Shown one piece after another: positions 1 through 8,803 of a DNA stretch of 64,000 nucleotides. The DNA is from Asparagopsis taxiformis (taxonomy: Eukaryota; Rhodophyta; Florideophyceae; Bonnemaisoniales; Bonnemaisoniaceae): contig JALQPE010002104.1 of NCBI GenBank assembly GCA_030407315.1, positions 1 to 64,000 on the forward strand, given 5' to 3'. Numbering within the stretch: the stretch's first letter is position 1; each line of letters starts with the position of its first letter. A program made the translations under genes and the position numbers. The notes below the pieces were generated by a model. The model made no database searches. It was not told where the DNA came from and worked only from the letters and a program-made list of their open reading frames with translations.

Positions 1-193
1 ACATGAACATTCCAGACCCCTCTCCGCTTTGCCACACTTCAACAGCCTCTCTCGTCACAGTACGGCTTGCAAACACATGCCGTGACTGTGCACTAGTCCG
101 CTGTTCGCTCTCGACAACGTCCGTTTCTTCCCTTGCTTGCGAGCCTTGGGACAAGACATGCAGTACACCACTAACCAACTAATTGCTGAAAAG

Positions 194-2014
194 CTACCCC
201 CACATATTGACTGTACCGCCTTGTAAACTCCTTCTGCCGTGCACCTCCTTTCCCCTTCGGTTCATCCAACACTCCACAGTAGTCACTAGCCAAGCATCCA
301 GGCGCGCCAGCGTTAGTATGCTCGTCTCTATGTCCATTACTTGTTCTGGTCGTATCGAATAACCCCTGAAGATGTCCAGCACATTCACAGCTACTCGGTT
401 GTTAAACCATGCATCACCATTCACTTCCATTTCGAAGCTGTCAGGAACCATGCCTTTGCTGTATCGCAGCTCTGAGAACGGTGCCGTTCGCCACCTCCCC
501 ATATCCAAATCACCGTTGCTTTCCCGTTTCAAAAGCTTCTCAGACGCTTCGCGCTTTTGTTCCTCTCGCTCGTCCATCTCAGCTCGCGTCGTCAGCATCG
601 TGCATCTAGACATTAATTTCGTGTACCCCAGCGAACCGAACAATCTGTCCCTCGCATTACGCTTCCGTGCACTCATCACGTCGGACAGTTTCTGCGTCAC
701 CTTCACTTTCAATTCCTTGCTCCCCGCCACAGCCTCTTGACAGCACACACGCTGCTCCTCATCGGAAACACATCACACCACGGACTTTGACGCAGTACGT
801 GTCGCACCAAGTCATTCAGCAGATCACTCTCGTCTCTGTACGAAGGTGTATACCACTGCAGATTCTTGATGATATAGCCCGGAGGGGTAGCAATATATCC
901 TACACCGTTTTCGCTCCAAAGTGCCCTTCTACCGGCGGCTCTACCTCGATGGTACGTCCAGTCCAACGTCTCTGCGTTTGTTCCGCTATAGGGTCCAGCT
1001 CCATAGTCTCGTTCTTGCACCACTTTGTCAGGTTTTCCTCAACCGCCCTAAGAACTCCAAGGTATTTCACAGGAATGGCTTTCTGTATTTTCGACTTACC
1101 GCCACCGTGATCACTGATTCTACCTGTTCTCGCAATTGCAGTAAGGCTGGCATTTTCCGCCTGCAGAGTCTTCACCTTAGCCTCCAACGCAACTATCTCC
1201 GTGGTGAGCGCCTTGTTTGCTATGTCCTGGCTAAACACTTTTTTTCCAGCTCCGCGATCTTCTTCTTCTGCGCATTGATGCGACTCGCCATTAAATCGAT
1301 GGATTCCGGCGGATGCAACCTCTCTGCCCTCACCGTCCCCCCATCTCGCACGCTATCGGGATTATGATGTCCTCCATCGCCAATAGCCTGACGTCGCGGG
1401 GCGTTACGCGCATATTTGGCACCAATGACAGTCTGTTGTGACGAGGCCCGCACTCCGGCTGCTCTCTCCCCTCAGTACCACCTGACCGCCGATGATAGTT
1501 GGCATCCTGTGAACGTTGCTCAGAAACAACATCCCTTGCCGCTATCCTCGGGTCCCTGACTGCATTACCTGCTGGGGCTGATGTACTCGGCATAGTTGGC
1601 GCAGTGGGGGTCACAGCCTCCAGTGTCTCGGGAACCCCCGGCTGGGACTCCGTCTGCAGCACCTCCGCATCTGCCAACCCGGGAGGAAACTACCTTTGCC
1701 ATAGCACTCTGCCGCAATTCCACATGTTTTGAGCCACTATCATGTCATCATCATGATGTTCACTGTCCCTGCGAGCACGCTTGCCTCGGTCAAGCCCATC
1801 TCTCTCCGCGCCGTTCCTCCTTCCTCACTTTCTCGCTGCGGATCCCAGTTCTGCGCCGGTCCGTCTTGCGACTACCGGACCGCGGTTCAATGCTGCCGGT
1901 AGGCCCAGACCGCTTCTTCGCACGGGATTGTCGGGCACTCGATACAGCAGCTGCTGACCGGGTTTTTCTGGAGGCCCGGAGGCTTTGGAGCTTTCTTCGC
2001 AATACGCGGCGGCA
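194..2014 (-). pseudogene. Decayed coiled-coil gene, family not recognised
   Basis: Overlapping minus-strand open stretches lie end to end in changing frames: about 2014-1790, 1677-1330, 1453-1220, 1238-900, 1023-709 and 748-194. Read in order they give a Lys/Arg/Pro-rich start (MPPRIAKKAPKP), a low-complexity Pro/Thr/Ser segment, a heptad-like coiled coil (INAQKKKIAELEKK, then ALEAKVKTLQAENASL), and a charged C-terminal part with a WF/LARLDAWL region. Overlap at each junction suggests one ancestral gene broken by several small indels rather than six small genes, but introns could explain some of the shifts. I do not recognise the family. A basic region before a leucine-zipper-like coil could suggest DNA binding; that is weak inference. 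Confidence 0.4.
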
Positions 2015-2194
2015 TAATGAAGCTTTCCCGAAGCGATGGAACGATTGAGTTGCACGAGATACAAAAAAGATTGCTGTATAGTGTCGGTAACCACAACGGT
2101 CTGCGATGAACGTTCAGGTCAGGTCAGTACCGATAATACGCCAACAGCCCAGATTGTATACGGTAGGCAGTCATCAACAGTATTTAATGAGGTA

Positions 2195-2560
2195 CAATTA
2201 CAGCTGTAGAGCTAGGCCGCGAGCACCCCTATGTCCGGAAGACGTCCTGATTTGAATTAAAATTTGGGCTATTCTCAAAAACATGCACATGTGAACATGT
2301 TTTTGAGATGGGGTGTGCCGTACGGCACAATCGACCGCCCTGAAATCGATGTTTTTTGCAATATTTTTTTCTGCCCTGAATTGTAGAATTTCTGGGCTGG
2401 ACAGCAATGCAACTGAGCTGGACATCCACCGGGCGTCCATTTCAACTTGGTCGTGTATTTTGCATCTGCACGCATAACAGCATCCAAGCAGTCAGGTTCA
2501 CTGCTCGGACGAAGTGCACCTAGAGTGTGAACGATTGGTTTTTGACAGGCGAGTACTGCT
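2195..2560 (-). repeat. Palindrome-containing dispersed repeat, copy A (inverted)
   Basis: Minus-strand copy of the repeat family seen at 6214, 7409-8525 and 13029-14845. It contains the 16-bp palindrome TGTGCCGTACGGCACA and the hairpin CTCAAAAACATG...CATGTTTTTGAG. It matches the copy at about 8120-8525 best, including the far end near ACAGCTGTAATT and the upstream segment with CAGTGAACC. It lies just downstream of the methyltransferase-SET gene and faces the plus-oriented copy at 6214. Confidence 0.85.
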
Positions 2561-2672
2561 CAATAGGTTTCACCCTGGAGTAATGGTGGCTGGACATGCT
2601 GCATTATATGATATACTTCAACTCTGGAACGTAGCTTTATTTGTAGTCGAAATGAAAACATCTTTCGTGACC

Positions 2673-4067
2673 CTAATTCCATGCTCTAAACGCTGTCCCA
2701 TAATGAACGTAGAGCTCCTGCCCCGGACGGATATCGCGGATTGCACGTACTACAATGATCTTCGGATTTTCTAGGTCCTTCGCCTTGAGCTTCTTCCCCG
2801 TCGAACCGCTGCTGTAGTTCTCGACAAACTCGACGTTGGCCATCCGCCTGGTGTCTTCCGCCGGAGTGTCCTCACCTCGCAAATACCGCGGGTCGTTGAT
2901 GAACTGCGCCGAACAGAACGGAGCCGGAACAATCCAAATTGGATGCTCGATGTTTTCGTCGTCCTCCGCTGTTGCATACAGCTTGATGGCATACATCAAG
3001 AATGTTTCCTTCGTTATCGCCATGTGACCCTCTCCGTACGCGAACCTCATCGACTCCTTGCTCATATCAGAGTACACAACAGTTCCGTAGTATGCACATA
3101 CTTCGTCGCCAACATTAAATGTCTGTTCAGCGAAGAGCCCTCTTCCTGCATTTGGATGCTTAATCAGCGATGGTCGAACGCTCAATTTTTTCGCAACACA
3201 ATCGTGTGCCCGCATCACGCGAGGGTTTTCAGTTTGCAACCAGCGGCGCAGGGAAGGTGGCCAATAATGTACCGGTTTTTCCATGTGCTCGTGCGACGCA
3301 ATCGACTCTGGGCACAGCTGCCAGAGGTACTGCCGAATATATTTCGGGAACCTCTGGTACAGGGGAAGGCCAGGTGGGGGTTCGATGATCCTGCGTTCCC
3401 TCTGCGTACGCATCGTGACAGAGGGGGACGCCAAGAACTTCTCAGCACTCTGTTTCGCTTCTGTCGTGACCCTCATGTCAGTGTTGTTTGAAAGAATTAC
3501 ACGTGACATGACTGCACACAGCTTTGGAAGCGATCGTGCCACACACAATTTGTCCATGTCACTGCCAACGAAAACACGGTGCTCAGGCAAGCTCATAGCT
3601 GCTTTTCCCGTTGCGAAAGTGCCAGAGAATGGATCGACAACAATATCACCAGGCTGTGAATGCTGGCTGATCAACTCCATCATGAGAGCGACGCTCTTCT
3701 GCTCTGCACGAACTCTGACCGTAGCACCGGTTGTGCTCCTTGTTCGCCACACCATCTCATTCGAATCGATGGCGGGCATATTGATGGTGACGTTGCACCA
3801 CGCCGGGTACGTGCCGTCCATGTATCCGTGGTTCCTATAGGCCACCATCTCGCTTCCAGTCTTGAACGGAACACCTCGCTTCCAGAAGTGGATAGCGACC
3901 TCTGCCATGTTCATGCGTTGGTACCTCTTCCGCCCCGGCATTTGATAGAGGTGCCCAGGTAGTCGGACAAACAACAGAGGTACCTCGTCAACGAAGAAAA
4001 ACTGAATTCCGAACGACGTCCTCCTCCTCCTCCTCCTCCTCCTCCTCATCCGCACTTTCTTCGCCAC
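2673..4067 (-). CDS. DNA methyltransferase C-terminal half fused to SET domain
   Basis: The 464-residue frame starts inside a GAG microsatellite (poly-Arg in this frame). It holds the second half of a beta-class amino-DNA methyltransferase: the AdoMet-binding motif is GDIVVDPFSGTFATG at about residues 141-154, with the second Gly of the usual FxGxG replaced by Phe. Motif IV (DPPY) lies in the overlapping upstream frame, 3988-4746. Residues about 298-460 form a SET domain: GRGLFA at 307-312, CAYYGTV at 324-330, FINDPRY at 389-395 (usual NHS replaced), ANVEF at 410-414 and GQELYVHYG at 449-457. SET domains methylate protein lysines. A DNA methylase joined to a SET domain would act on chromatin, which is inference. 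The frame break lies in or near the (CTC)n run at about 4020-4050. Confidence 0.8.
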   Translation of the reverse strand: MAKKVRMRRRRRRRRRTSFGIQFFFVDEVPLLFVRLPGHLYQMPGRKRYQRMNMAEVAIHFWKRGVPFKTGSEMVAYRNHGYMDGTYPAWCNVTINMPAIDSNEMVWRTRSTTGATVRVRAEQKSVALMMELISQHSQPGDIVVDPFSGTFATGKAAMSLPEHRVFVGSDMDKLCVARSLPKLCAVMSRVILSNNTDMRVTTEAKQSAEKFLASPSVTMRTQRERRIIEPPPGLPLYQRFPKYIRQYLWQLCPESIASHEHMEKPVHYWPPSLRRWLQTENPRVMRAHDCVAKKLSVRPSLIKHPNAGRGLFAEQTFNVGDEVCAYYGTVVYSDMSKESMRFAYGEGHMAITKETFLMYAIKLYATAEDDENIEHPIWIVPAPFCSAQFINDPRYLRGEDTPAEDTRRMANVEFVENYSSGSTGKKLKAKDLENPKIIVVRAIRDIRPGQELYVHYGTAFRAWN

Positions 4068-4746
4068 TGTGCTGCGATGCTTCGGAGTCCGAATTCATGG
4101 ACGTAACCTCTTCTTCATCCGACCCGTCATCACTGGCAGCAGCATCGGTTGGGCCTTCTGACTGCGGTCCTTTGTACGTTTCCAAGTAATGGAACCATTC
4201 GTAGAACTGCAAAACGGAGCAGAACACGATGCCGTGGCCACCGGGGCGCAACAGCTCGTCAAACACTTCGATGCTAGCCTGCATATCTTCTGCAGTTAGC
4301 CTGTCGTACGAAGAGTTGGAATCGTTCCTCTTACGACGAACATTGTAGGGCGGATCAGTCAGAATGAGCTGAACGTTGCCCGTGATGGGCACGTGTTCTC
4401 GGCTCTCGTCGGCACTGACCAAATCTTCGAAAGGGACGTCGTACACCCGGCAATACTGACTCATTTTCGAAAGAAAGTCCTTTGCGAGAGCCTGCCCTTC
4501 ACTTTCCTGCTCTTCTGTCGCATGGGGTGACGGTGACGGGGGAGACGGCCCTTGGGCAGTAAGACTGGTCCTCCCAGGTCCAAGTTGAAGCCTGGTTGTG
4601 TGTCTTGTCGACGGAACCAAACCTCTCCCTCCTGTGTTGCGACGAGTGGGAGTGTCATCAACCGGCTTGGGGACCTTTTCTGCGTCGCGTCGCGGCTTGT
4701 GGTGCCGGGCGGAGGACAGCCATAACGTCTTCGTCGAGGGTGTCAA
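3988..4746 (-). CDS. DNA methyltransferase N-terminal half (motif IV DPPY)
   Basis: This 252-residue frame contains QLILTDPPYN at about residues 126-135, the catalytic motif IV of N6-adenine/N4-cytosine DNA methyltransferases. LLRPGGHGIVFCSV follows at about 166-179. A Ser/Asp/Glu-rich tract then runs into ten Glu codons and the frame stops soon after. The AdoMet motif follows in the next frame (2673-4067), so the motif order IV then I is that of the beta class. The first part is Pro/Ser/Thr-rich and overlaps the frame of the 4658-4930 segment. I read all of 2673-5877 as one gene with three frame breaks. Either slippage at the GAG repeat has inactivated it or a very short intron or sequence error hides there. 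Confidence 0.75.
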   Translation of the reverse strand: MTPSTKTLWLSSARHHKPRRDAEKVPKPVDDTPTRRNTGGRGLVPSTRHTTRLQLGPGRTSLTAQGPSPPSPSPHATEEQESEGQALAKDFLSKMSQYCRVYDVPFEDLVSADESREHVPITGNVQLILTDPPYNVRRKRNDSNSSYDRLTAEDMQASIEVFDELLRPGGHGIVFCSVLQFYEWFHYLETYKGPQSEGPTDAAASDDGSDEEEVTSMNSDSEASQHSGEESADEEEEEEEEEDVVRNSVFLR

Positions 4747-4930
4747 AGTACGCTGGCAGCTTGTCCGGATTTCCGCTTGACAAGTATATTTCCAGCGCCC
4801 CCCAGCGGTCGGACTCCGGCCAGGTGTACAGGTCCGGGTTGACGATAAGAAACTGCAACCGGTCGAAGAACTTCCTCACAAGGTCCCTAAATGCACTGTG
4901 CTGCGCACTGGTTCTTGTCTCTACTTTCCA
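4658..4930 (-). pseudogene. Middle segment of the methyltransferase-SET gene, shifted frame
   Basis: An open minus-strand stretch with no good ATG reads on from the end of the 4921-5877 frame, with an overlap near 4921-4930, and runs into the 3988-4746 frame, with an overlap at 4658-4746. It contains RKFFDRLQFLIV and a helical DTLDEDVMAVL segment. It is too short to be a gene alone; position and overlaps make it the bridge between the N-terminal region and the methylase domain. Confidence 0.5.
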
Positions 4931-5877
4931 CCATATCCATCAGGATGAGATAGGGGAGCTTTGTCGTGGTAGAGATCTAGCTTCTGCTCCATCGGTGCGA
5001 ATAGACCTTCATCGAGCACGTCAAACCAATGCTCACTGCTGTCGAAAATGATGTACGGCGCCATCAACTCTTCGAAGCTGGAAAACTTTGCGGCGAAGGC
5101 CACATCGGTCCAAGCATGGTATAAAACTTGAACCACGTAACAAGCTCGATTAGTGCTTTTCCGATGGGCTGGGACGCGTGCGGCTTCGTTCCCCTCTTCG
5201 GCCGCGTCGCCTATTCGGCGACGCGGCAGGTTCTTGTTGTGATTTCGGATGATAGACAACGCTTGGAAATACATCAATACCTCGAACGTTTCCGGTGGAG
5301 CAAGAACGAAGGCGCTTGGTTCCCCGCGCTGCGGCGCCTGTAGTGGCGAAGGAAGCATGTTACATCCAATAAGGAAGGTCTGCGGCACGATCCCAGAAAG
5401 GATGCAGTGCTCAACCCATTGCCCGATACGCTCATCCTGTCTTGAAAACTCGGCAATCGGTAATGCCAGACGAACAATCTGCTTGGCTCGCTCAACGTTC
5501 ATCTCTGCCATGACGATTTCGGCAACATCCGCCTCGACTCCAGCATTCTTCGAACGACCGCTGAAGGCCATGCTGAGTCGACCTTGCAGCGCCAGAAATT
5601 GTTCTTCCGTGCCCTGCGCAACCCAAGCGCCAAGGTCCGCGTATGTGAAACCTCCCGGCTTGTCCGTCAAGTCTGCGAAACTTGAGTGGGCGAACAAATC
5701 CAGCAAGAGGCGGAGGAAGTCTTTGCCAGCGAGAGTAGTTTCGCGGGCGGCGCGACCTACGTTTCGACGTGTACCCATGTCACTAGAATCCTCCCAAGGG
5801 CTAGCGGGTTCGCGCAGAATTGGCACGGTTGCGTCGTCAACGATCGGATTGCTGTTGCGCCTGCGCTTATTCGTCAT
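4921..5877 (-). CDS. N-terminal region of the methyltransferase-SET gene, unknown domain
   Basis: A 318-residue frame starts at a clear ATG followed by a basic stretch (MTNKRRRN), a possible nuclear signal. The rest looks globular and mostly helical (FLRLLLDLFAHSSFADL, IVRLALPIAEF, FEVLMYFQALSIIRNHN, FEELMAPYIIFDSSEHWFDVL). I do not recognise a family. It has no ParB GxHR motif, unlike the two related genes at 8804 and 17550. The frame ends at TAG (4921-4923) where a shifted frame stays open, so it probably once continued into the methylase domain. If it is intact as it stands, it is a free-standing protein of unknown role. Confidence 0.6.
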   Translation of the reverse strand: MTNKRRRNSNPIVDDATVPILREPASPWEDSSDMGTRRNVGRAARETTLAGKDFLRLLLDLFAHSSFADLTDKPGGFTYADLGAWVAQGTEEQFLALQGRLSMAFSGRSKNAGVEADVAEIVMAEMNVERAKQIVRLALPIAEFSRQDERIGQWVEHCILSGIVPQTFLIGCNMLPSPLQAPQRGEPSAFVLAPPETFEVLMYFQALSIIRNHNKNLPRRRIGDAAEEGNEAARVPAHRKSTNRACYVVQVLYHAWTDVAFAAKFSSFEELMAPYIIFDSSEHWFDVLDEGLFAPMEQKLDLYHDKAPLSHPDGYGGK

Positions 5878-6213
5878 AATGGAATGAGTGGAAATTCGGT
5901 ACAGGATGGCGACCGCTCGGCGAGACAGTCAAATTTGACGACGTATCTCGTGACGTTTGCACTCTTTCGTGAGGAACACTGGTTGATATCGAACGGAACA
6001 GAGTATACGGGTACACAGCACTGGAAAGGTCTTGAAACCCGTAACCGGTGTAGGTAATAAGTTGTGACGGATACGTGGTAGAGAAAATTTTAAAAAGATT
6101 GTGATTCCCTGTCTTTGAGTGTTGTACTGCACGGCCGCCATGGCGGCTGTGACTGCAGTCACATAGGTTGTCACAGGTGCATCACGCTTACCAGGTGAGC
6201 GACATCCGGACGG
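5878..6213. other. Upstream region of the methyltransferase-SET gene, no gene seen
   Basis: No supported coding region. It would hold the promoter of the minus-strand gene starting at 5877. No clear TATA box or other site could be assigned. Confidence 0.5.
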
Positions 6214-6387
6214 CCACTGGACATGGGGATGTCCAGCTCAGATGCATTGCTGGCCAGACCAGAAAAAAAATTGCAAAAAAACATCGATTTCGGGCGGTCG
6301 ATTGTGCCGTACGGCACACCCCCATCAAAAACATGTTCACATGTGCATGTTTTTGAGAATAGCCCAAATTTTAATTCAAATCAGGAT
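6214..6387 (+). repeat. Palindrome-containing dispersed repeat, copy B
   Basis: Shorter, more diverged plus-strand copy. GGATGTCCAGCTCAGATGC, the TGTGCCGTACGGCAC palindrome, the AAAACATGTTCACATGTGCA hairpin and the end CCCAAATTTTAATTCAAATC are all recognisable. With copy A at 2195 it brackets the methyltransferase-SET gene in inverted orientation, like long imperfect terminal repeats about 4.1 kb apart. Confidence 0.8.
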
Positions 6388-6670
6388 GCAGATATTCGTC
6401 TTCTAGCATTGTCAGAACACATTCGTATAACCACATTTGGAGAACCTGAGCCCAGAGCTATCGGTTTTGGCGGGAGCTAAGCCATATCTCATATAATCAG
6501 TAACTACTTCCCGCCAGCTGAGTGGTGGAACCCCTGCTATTTCTACCAACGAGACATACGGGGTGTCAACTCGGCAATCGTATATGATTTGGGTGCTAAA
6601 TTTATTCAAGAGACGAATGGGCTTCGAAAAGGAGCCCAACAACGTCTTCTTGTGATCCATGGGTATAGGA

Positions 6671-6934
6671 CTACTCTATTCTTCTCCAGCTTCCACCATA
6701 GCCTCCTCCACCACCTCCGTTAATGGATCGAATATCCGAACCGCACCTCAACATGCTTTTCTTCTCATCCATGGGTACTGACATCTGCGAGATGTGAGTC
6801 ACATGTTCTCCAGGCTTGCACCATAGCCTCCTCCACCACCTCTTAATGGCAACATGTGAGATGTCAGTACCGGACAAGTTCTCCAGGCTTCCTCCGTAGC
6901 CACCTCCTCCACCTCCGTCTGTGGGAATCAACAC
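6671..6934 (-). repeat. Tandem glycine-rich coding-like repeat
   Basis: Three imperfect units, each containing a CCTCCTCCACCACCTC-type tract next to a TTCTCCAG-like sequence. In one minus-strand frame the outer units read GGGGGGYGGS; the middle one is out of frame. It may be a remnant of a glycine-rich protein gene or a simple minisatellite. The flanking stretch 6388-6670 holds nothing I can name. Confidence 0.5.
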
Positions 6935-7408
6935 AACATCACCACTGCGTCTTACCTCACATCCACATCTCTCCGGGATGAAAACGGACGGACGACATAG
7001 GGTTTGTAGACGTTTAGAATCTTGTTAGAAAAAAGTAAACGAAAGAGAAGTTCTCTTTCATGGAATGATATCTCGTCCCTGTCGCAATATGTTCCATTTT
7101 CATTTTCTCGGGTTGCACACCCATCATGGGTGATCAAGGCCTGGATCGAACCCTCCGAGGGTCTTCGATGGATAGGACAGATAGTGGAAGGCTTTTAAGC
7201 CTGTGACCAAGCGGCTATTGATTGGTTGGAGGAAGGAAATTACAGAGGAAATATAGCTGAGTACGGTGCTCGCGATAGCTGTTAGGTTAAGTCAAATATT
7301 TTTTCGATTATTTTTCGTACGGAAATGGCTTCGAAAAGACGATGGAGAGCATCGTCATGAAGGAGAGGATTCTTTCTGCTTGTTAGAATCGGTTTAGAGG
7401 AGATAGCT
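6935..7408. other. No gene recognised
   Basis: Mixed-composition DNA with only short unsupported reading frames. The stretch just before the repeat at 7409 is AT-rich and shows no splice or promoter signal I can defend. Confidence 0.5.
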
Positions 7409-8525
7409 AATGCATTACTGGCCAGCCCAGAACTTGTAGAATTTCGGGCAGGAAAAAATTGCAAAATTTTATCGATTGGGCGGTCGAAAGTGCCGTACGG
7501 CACACCCCCATCTCAAAAACATGTTCACATGTGCATGTTTTTGAGAATAGCCCAAATTTTATTCAAATCAAGGTGTCTAATTGGCCAGAACGGCCCCAGG
7601 CACCGGCCGCCGCCCCGAGTGGGTTGTCACTGCTTCTGTAAGCACTAACTGTAAGGCTAAATGGCGTCTGACGAAGGGTCAATTTCAGGCTCAATACGCC
7701 AGGACAGGTCTTGGTCCTTGTTCCATCATGGTCCCGCCTCACTCTCTCACGACCAACCTGAAATGGACGTCCGGTGGATGTCCAGCTCGATGCACTGCTG
7801 GCCAGCCCAGAAATTCTAAAATTTCGGGCACAAAAAAATTGTAAAAAATCAACGATTTGGGCAGGTCGATTGTGCCGTACGGCACACCCCCATCTCAAAA
7901 ACATGTTCACATGTGCATGTTTTTGAGAATAGCCCAAATTTTAATTCAAATCAGGGTGTCTAATTTGGCCACAACGGCCCCAGGAACCGGAGCCGCCGCC
8001 CCGAGCGGGGTCATCACTGGCTTCTGTAAGCACTAACTGTGAGGCTAAATGGCGCCGAAAGATGGGTCGATTCCAGGCTTCAAGCCTAAGTTATGCTAGG
8101 TACGCATCTTCTTCCGTGTTTCATAATGGTCCCGCCTTACTCCCTCAACACAAACACTACTCACCTATCACGTTACTCATATTCCGTGCACTTTATATTA
8201 GTAGTGAACCCGCCTGCTTAGTTGCTGCAATGCGTGGATGTAGGCAGCACACGATCAACCTGAAATGGACGTCCGGTGGATGTCCAGCTCAGATGCATGC
8301 TGGCCAGCCCAGAAATTCTACAATTTCGGGCACAAAAAAATCTTGCAAAAATCAACGATTTGGGCGGTCGATTGTGCCGTACGGCACACCCCCATCTCAA
8401 AAACATGTTCACATGTGCATGTTTTTGAGAATAGCCCAAATTTTAACTCAAATCAGGGTGTTCCCCGGATAAGGGGTGCTCGCAGCCGCCCCAAAAGCCG
8501 CCTAGCTTGACAGCTGTAATTTTAA
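7409..8525 (+). repeat. Array of palindromic repeat copies C, D and E
   Basis: Three plus-strand copies at about 7409-7575, 7755-7960 and 8259-8525. Each has the TGTGCCGTACGGCACA palindrome and the CTCAAAAACATG...CATGTTTTTGAG hairpin. They are separated by spacers that are themselves repeated: one has ACGGCCCCAGG...CCGCCCCGAG and GCTTCTGTAAGCACTAACTG, another a Leu/Ser-like segment ending CACTTTATATTAGTAGTGA. The same copy-spacer-copy order recurs at 13029-14845, so the plus-strand gene at 8804-12759 lies between two direct blocks. Confidence 0.9.
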
Positions 8526-8803
8526 CACATTACACATCAAGGACACTGCCTGCTTCACGCCACCTCGTCAGGTTTCGAGAGCCCGACTCGGGCCCGTTCC
8601 GAACGGACACTCACATCTCGATTGCCTGTCTTGCATTCCAGCGGTCACGATAGGTGTGTACCTAACAAAATTTCGGTTGTATTGTGTTATTATTTCCAGC
8701 GATTGGCGTTCACGACCATTCTTCAAGCAACGTGAAACCTACCATCCACATCACTCGAATACGTCAACGTCAACCATCTCTTTTACTTTCCAACTCAACA
8801 ATC

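Noticed and set aside
6214..6387. Copies A and B as true terminal inverted repeats of a transposon carrying the methylase-SET gene
   Set aside because: Copy A matches copy E better than B, flanking target duplication is not seen, and the family also occurs in direct arrays; left as a possibility only.
7409..8525. CRISPR-like array
   Set aside because: Repeats are ~200 bp or longer with repeated spacers in a eukaryotic context; no cas genes.
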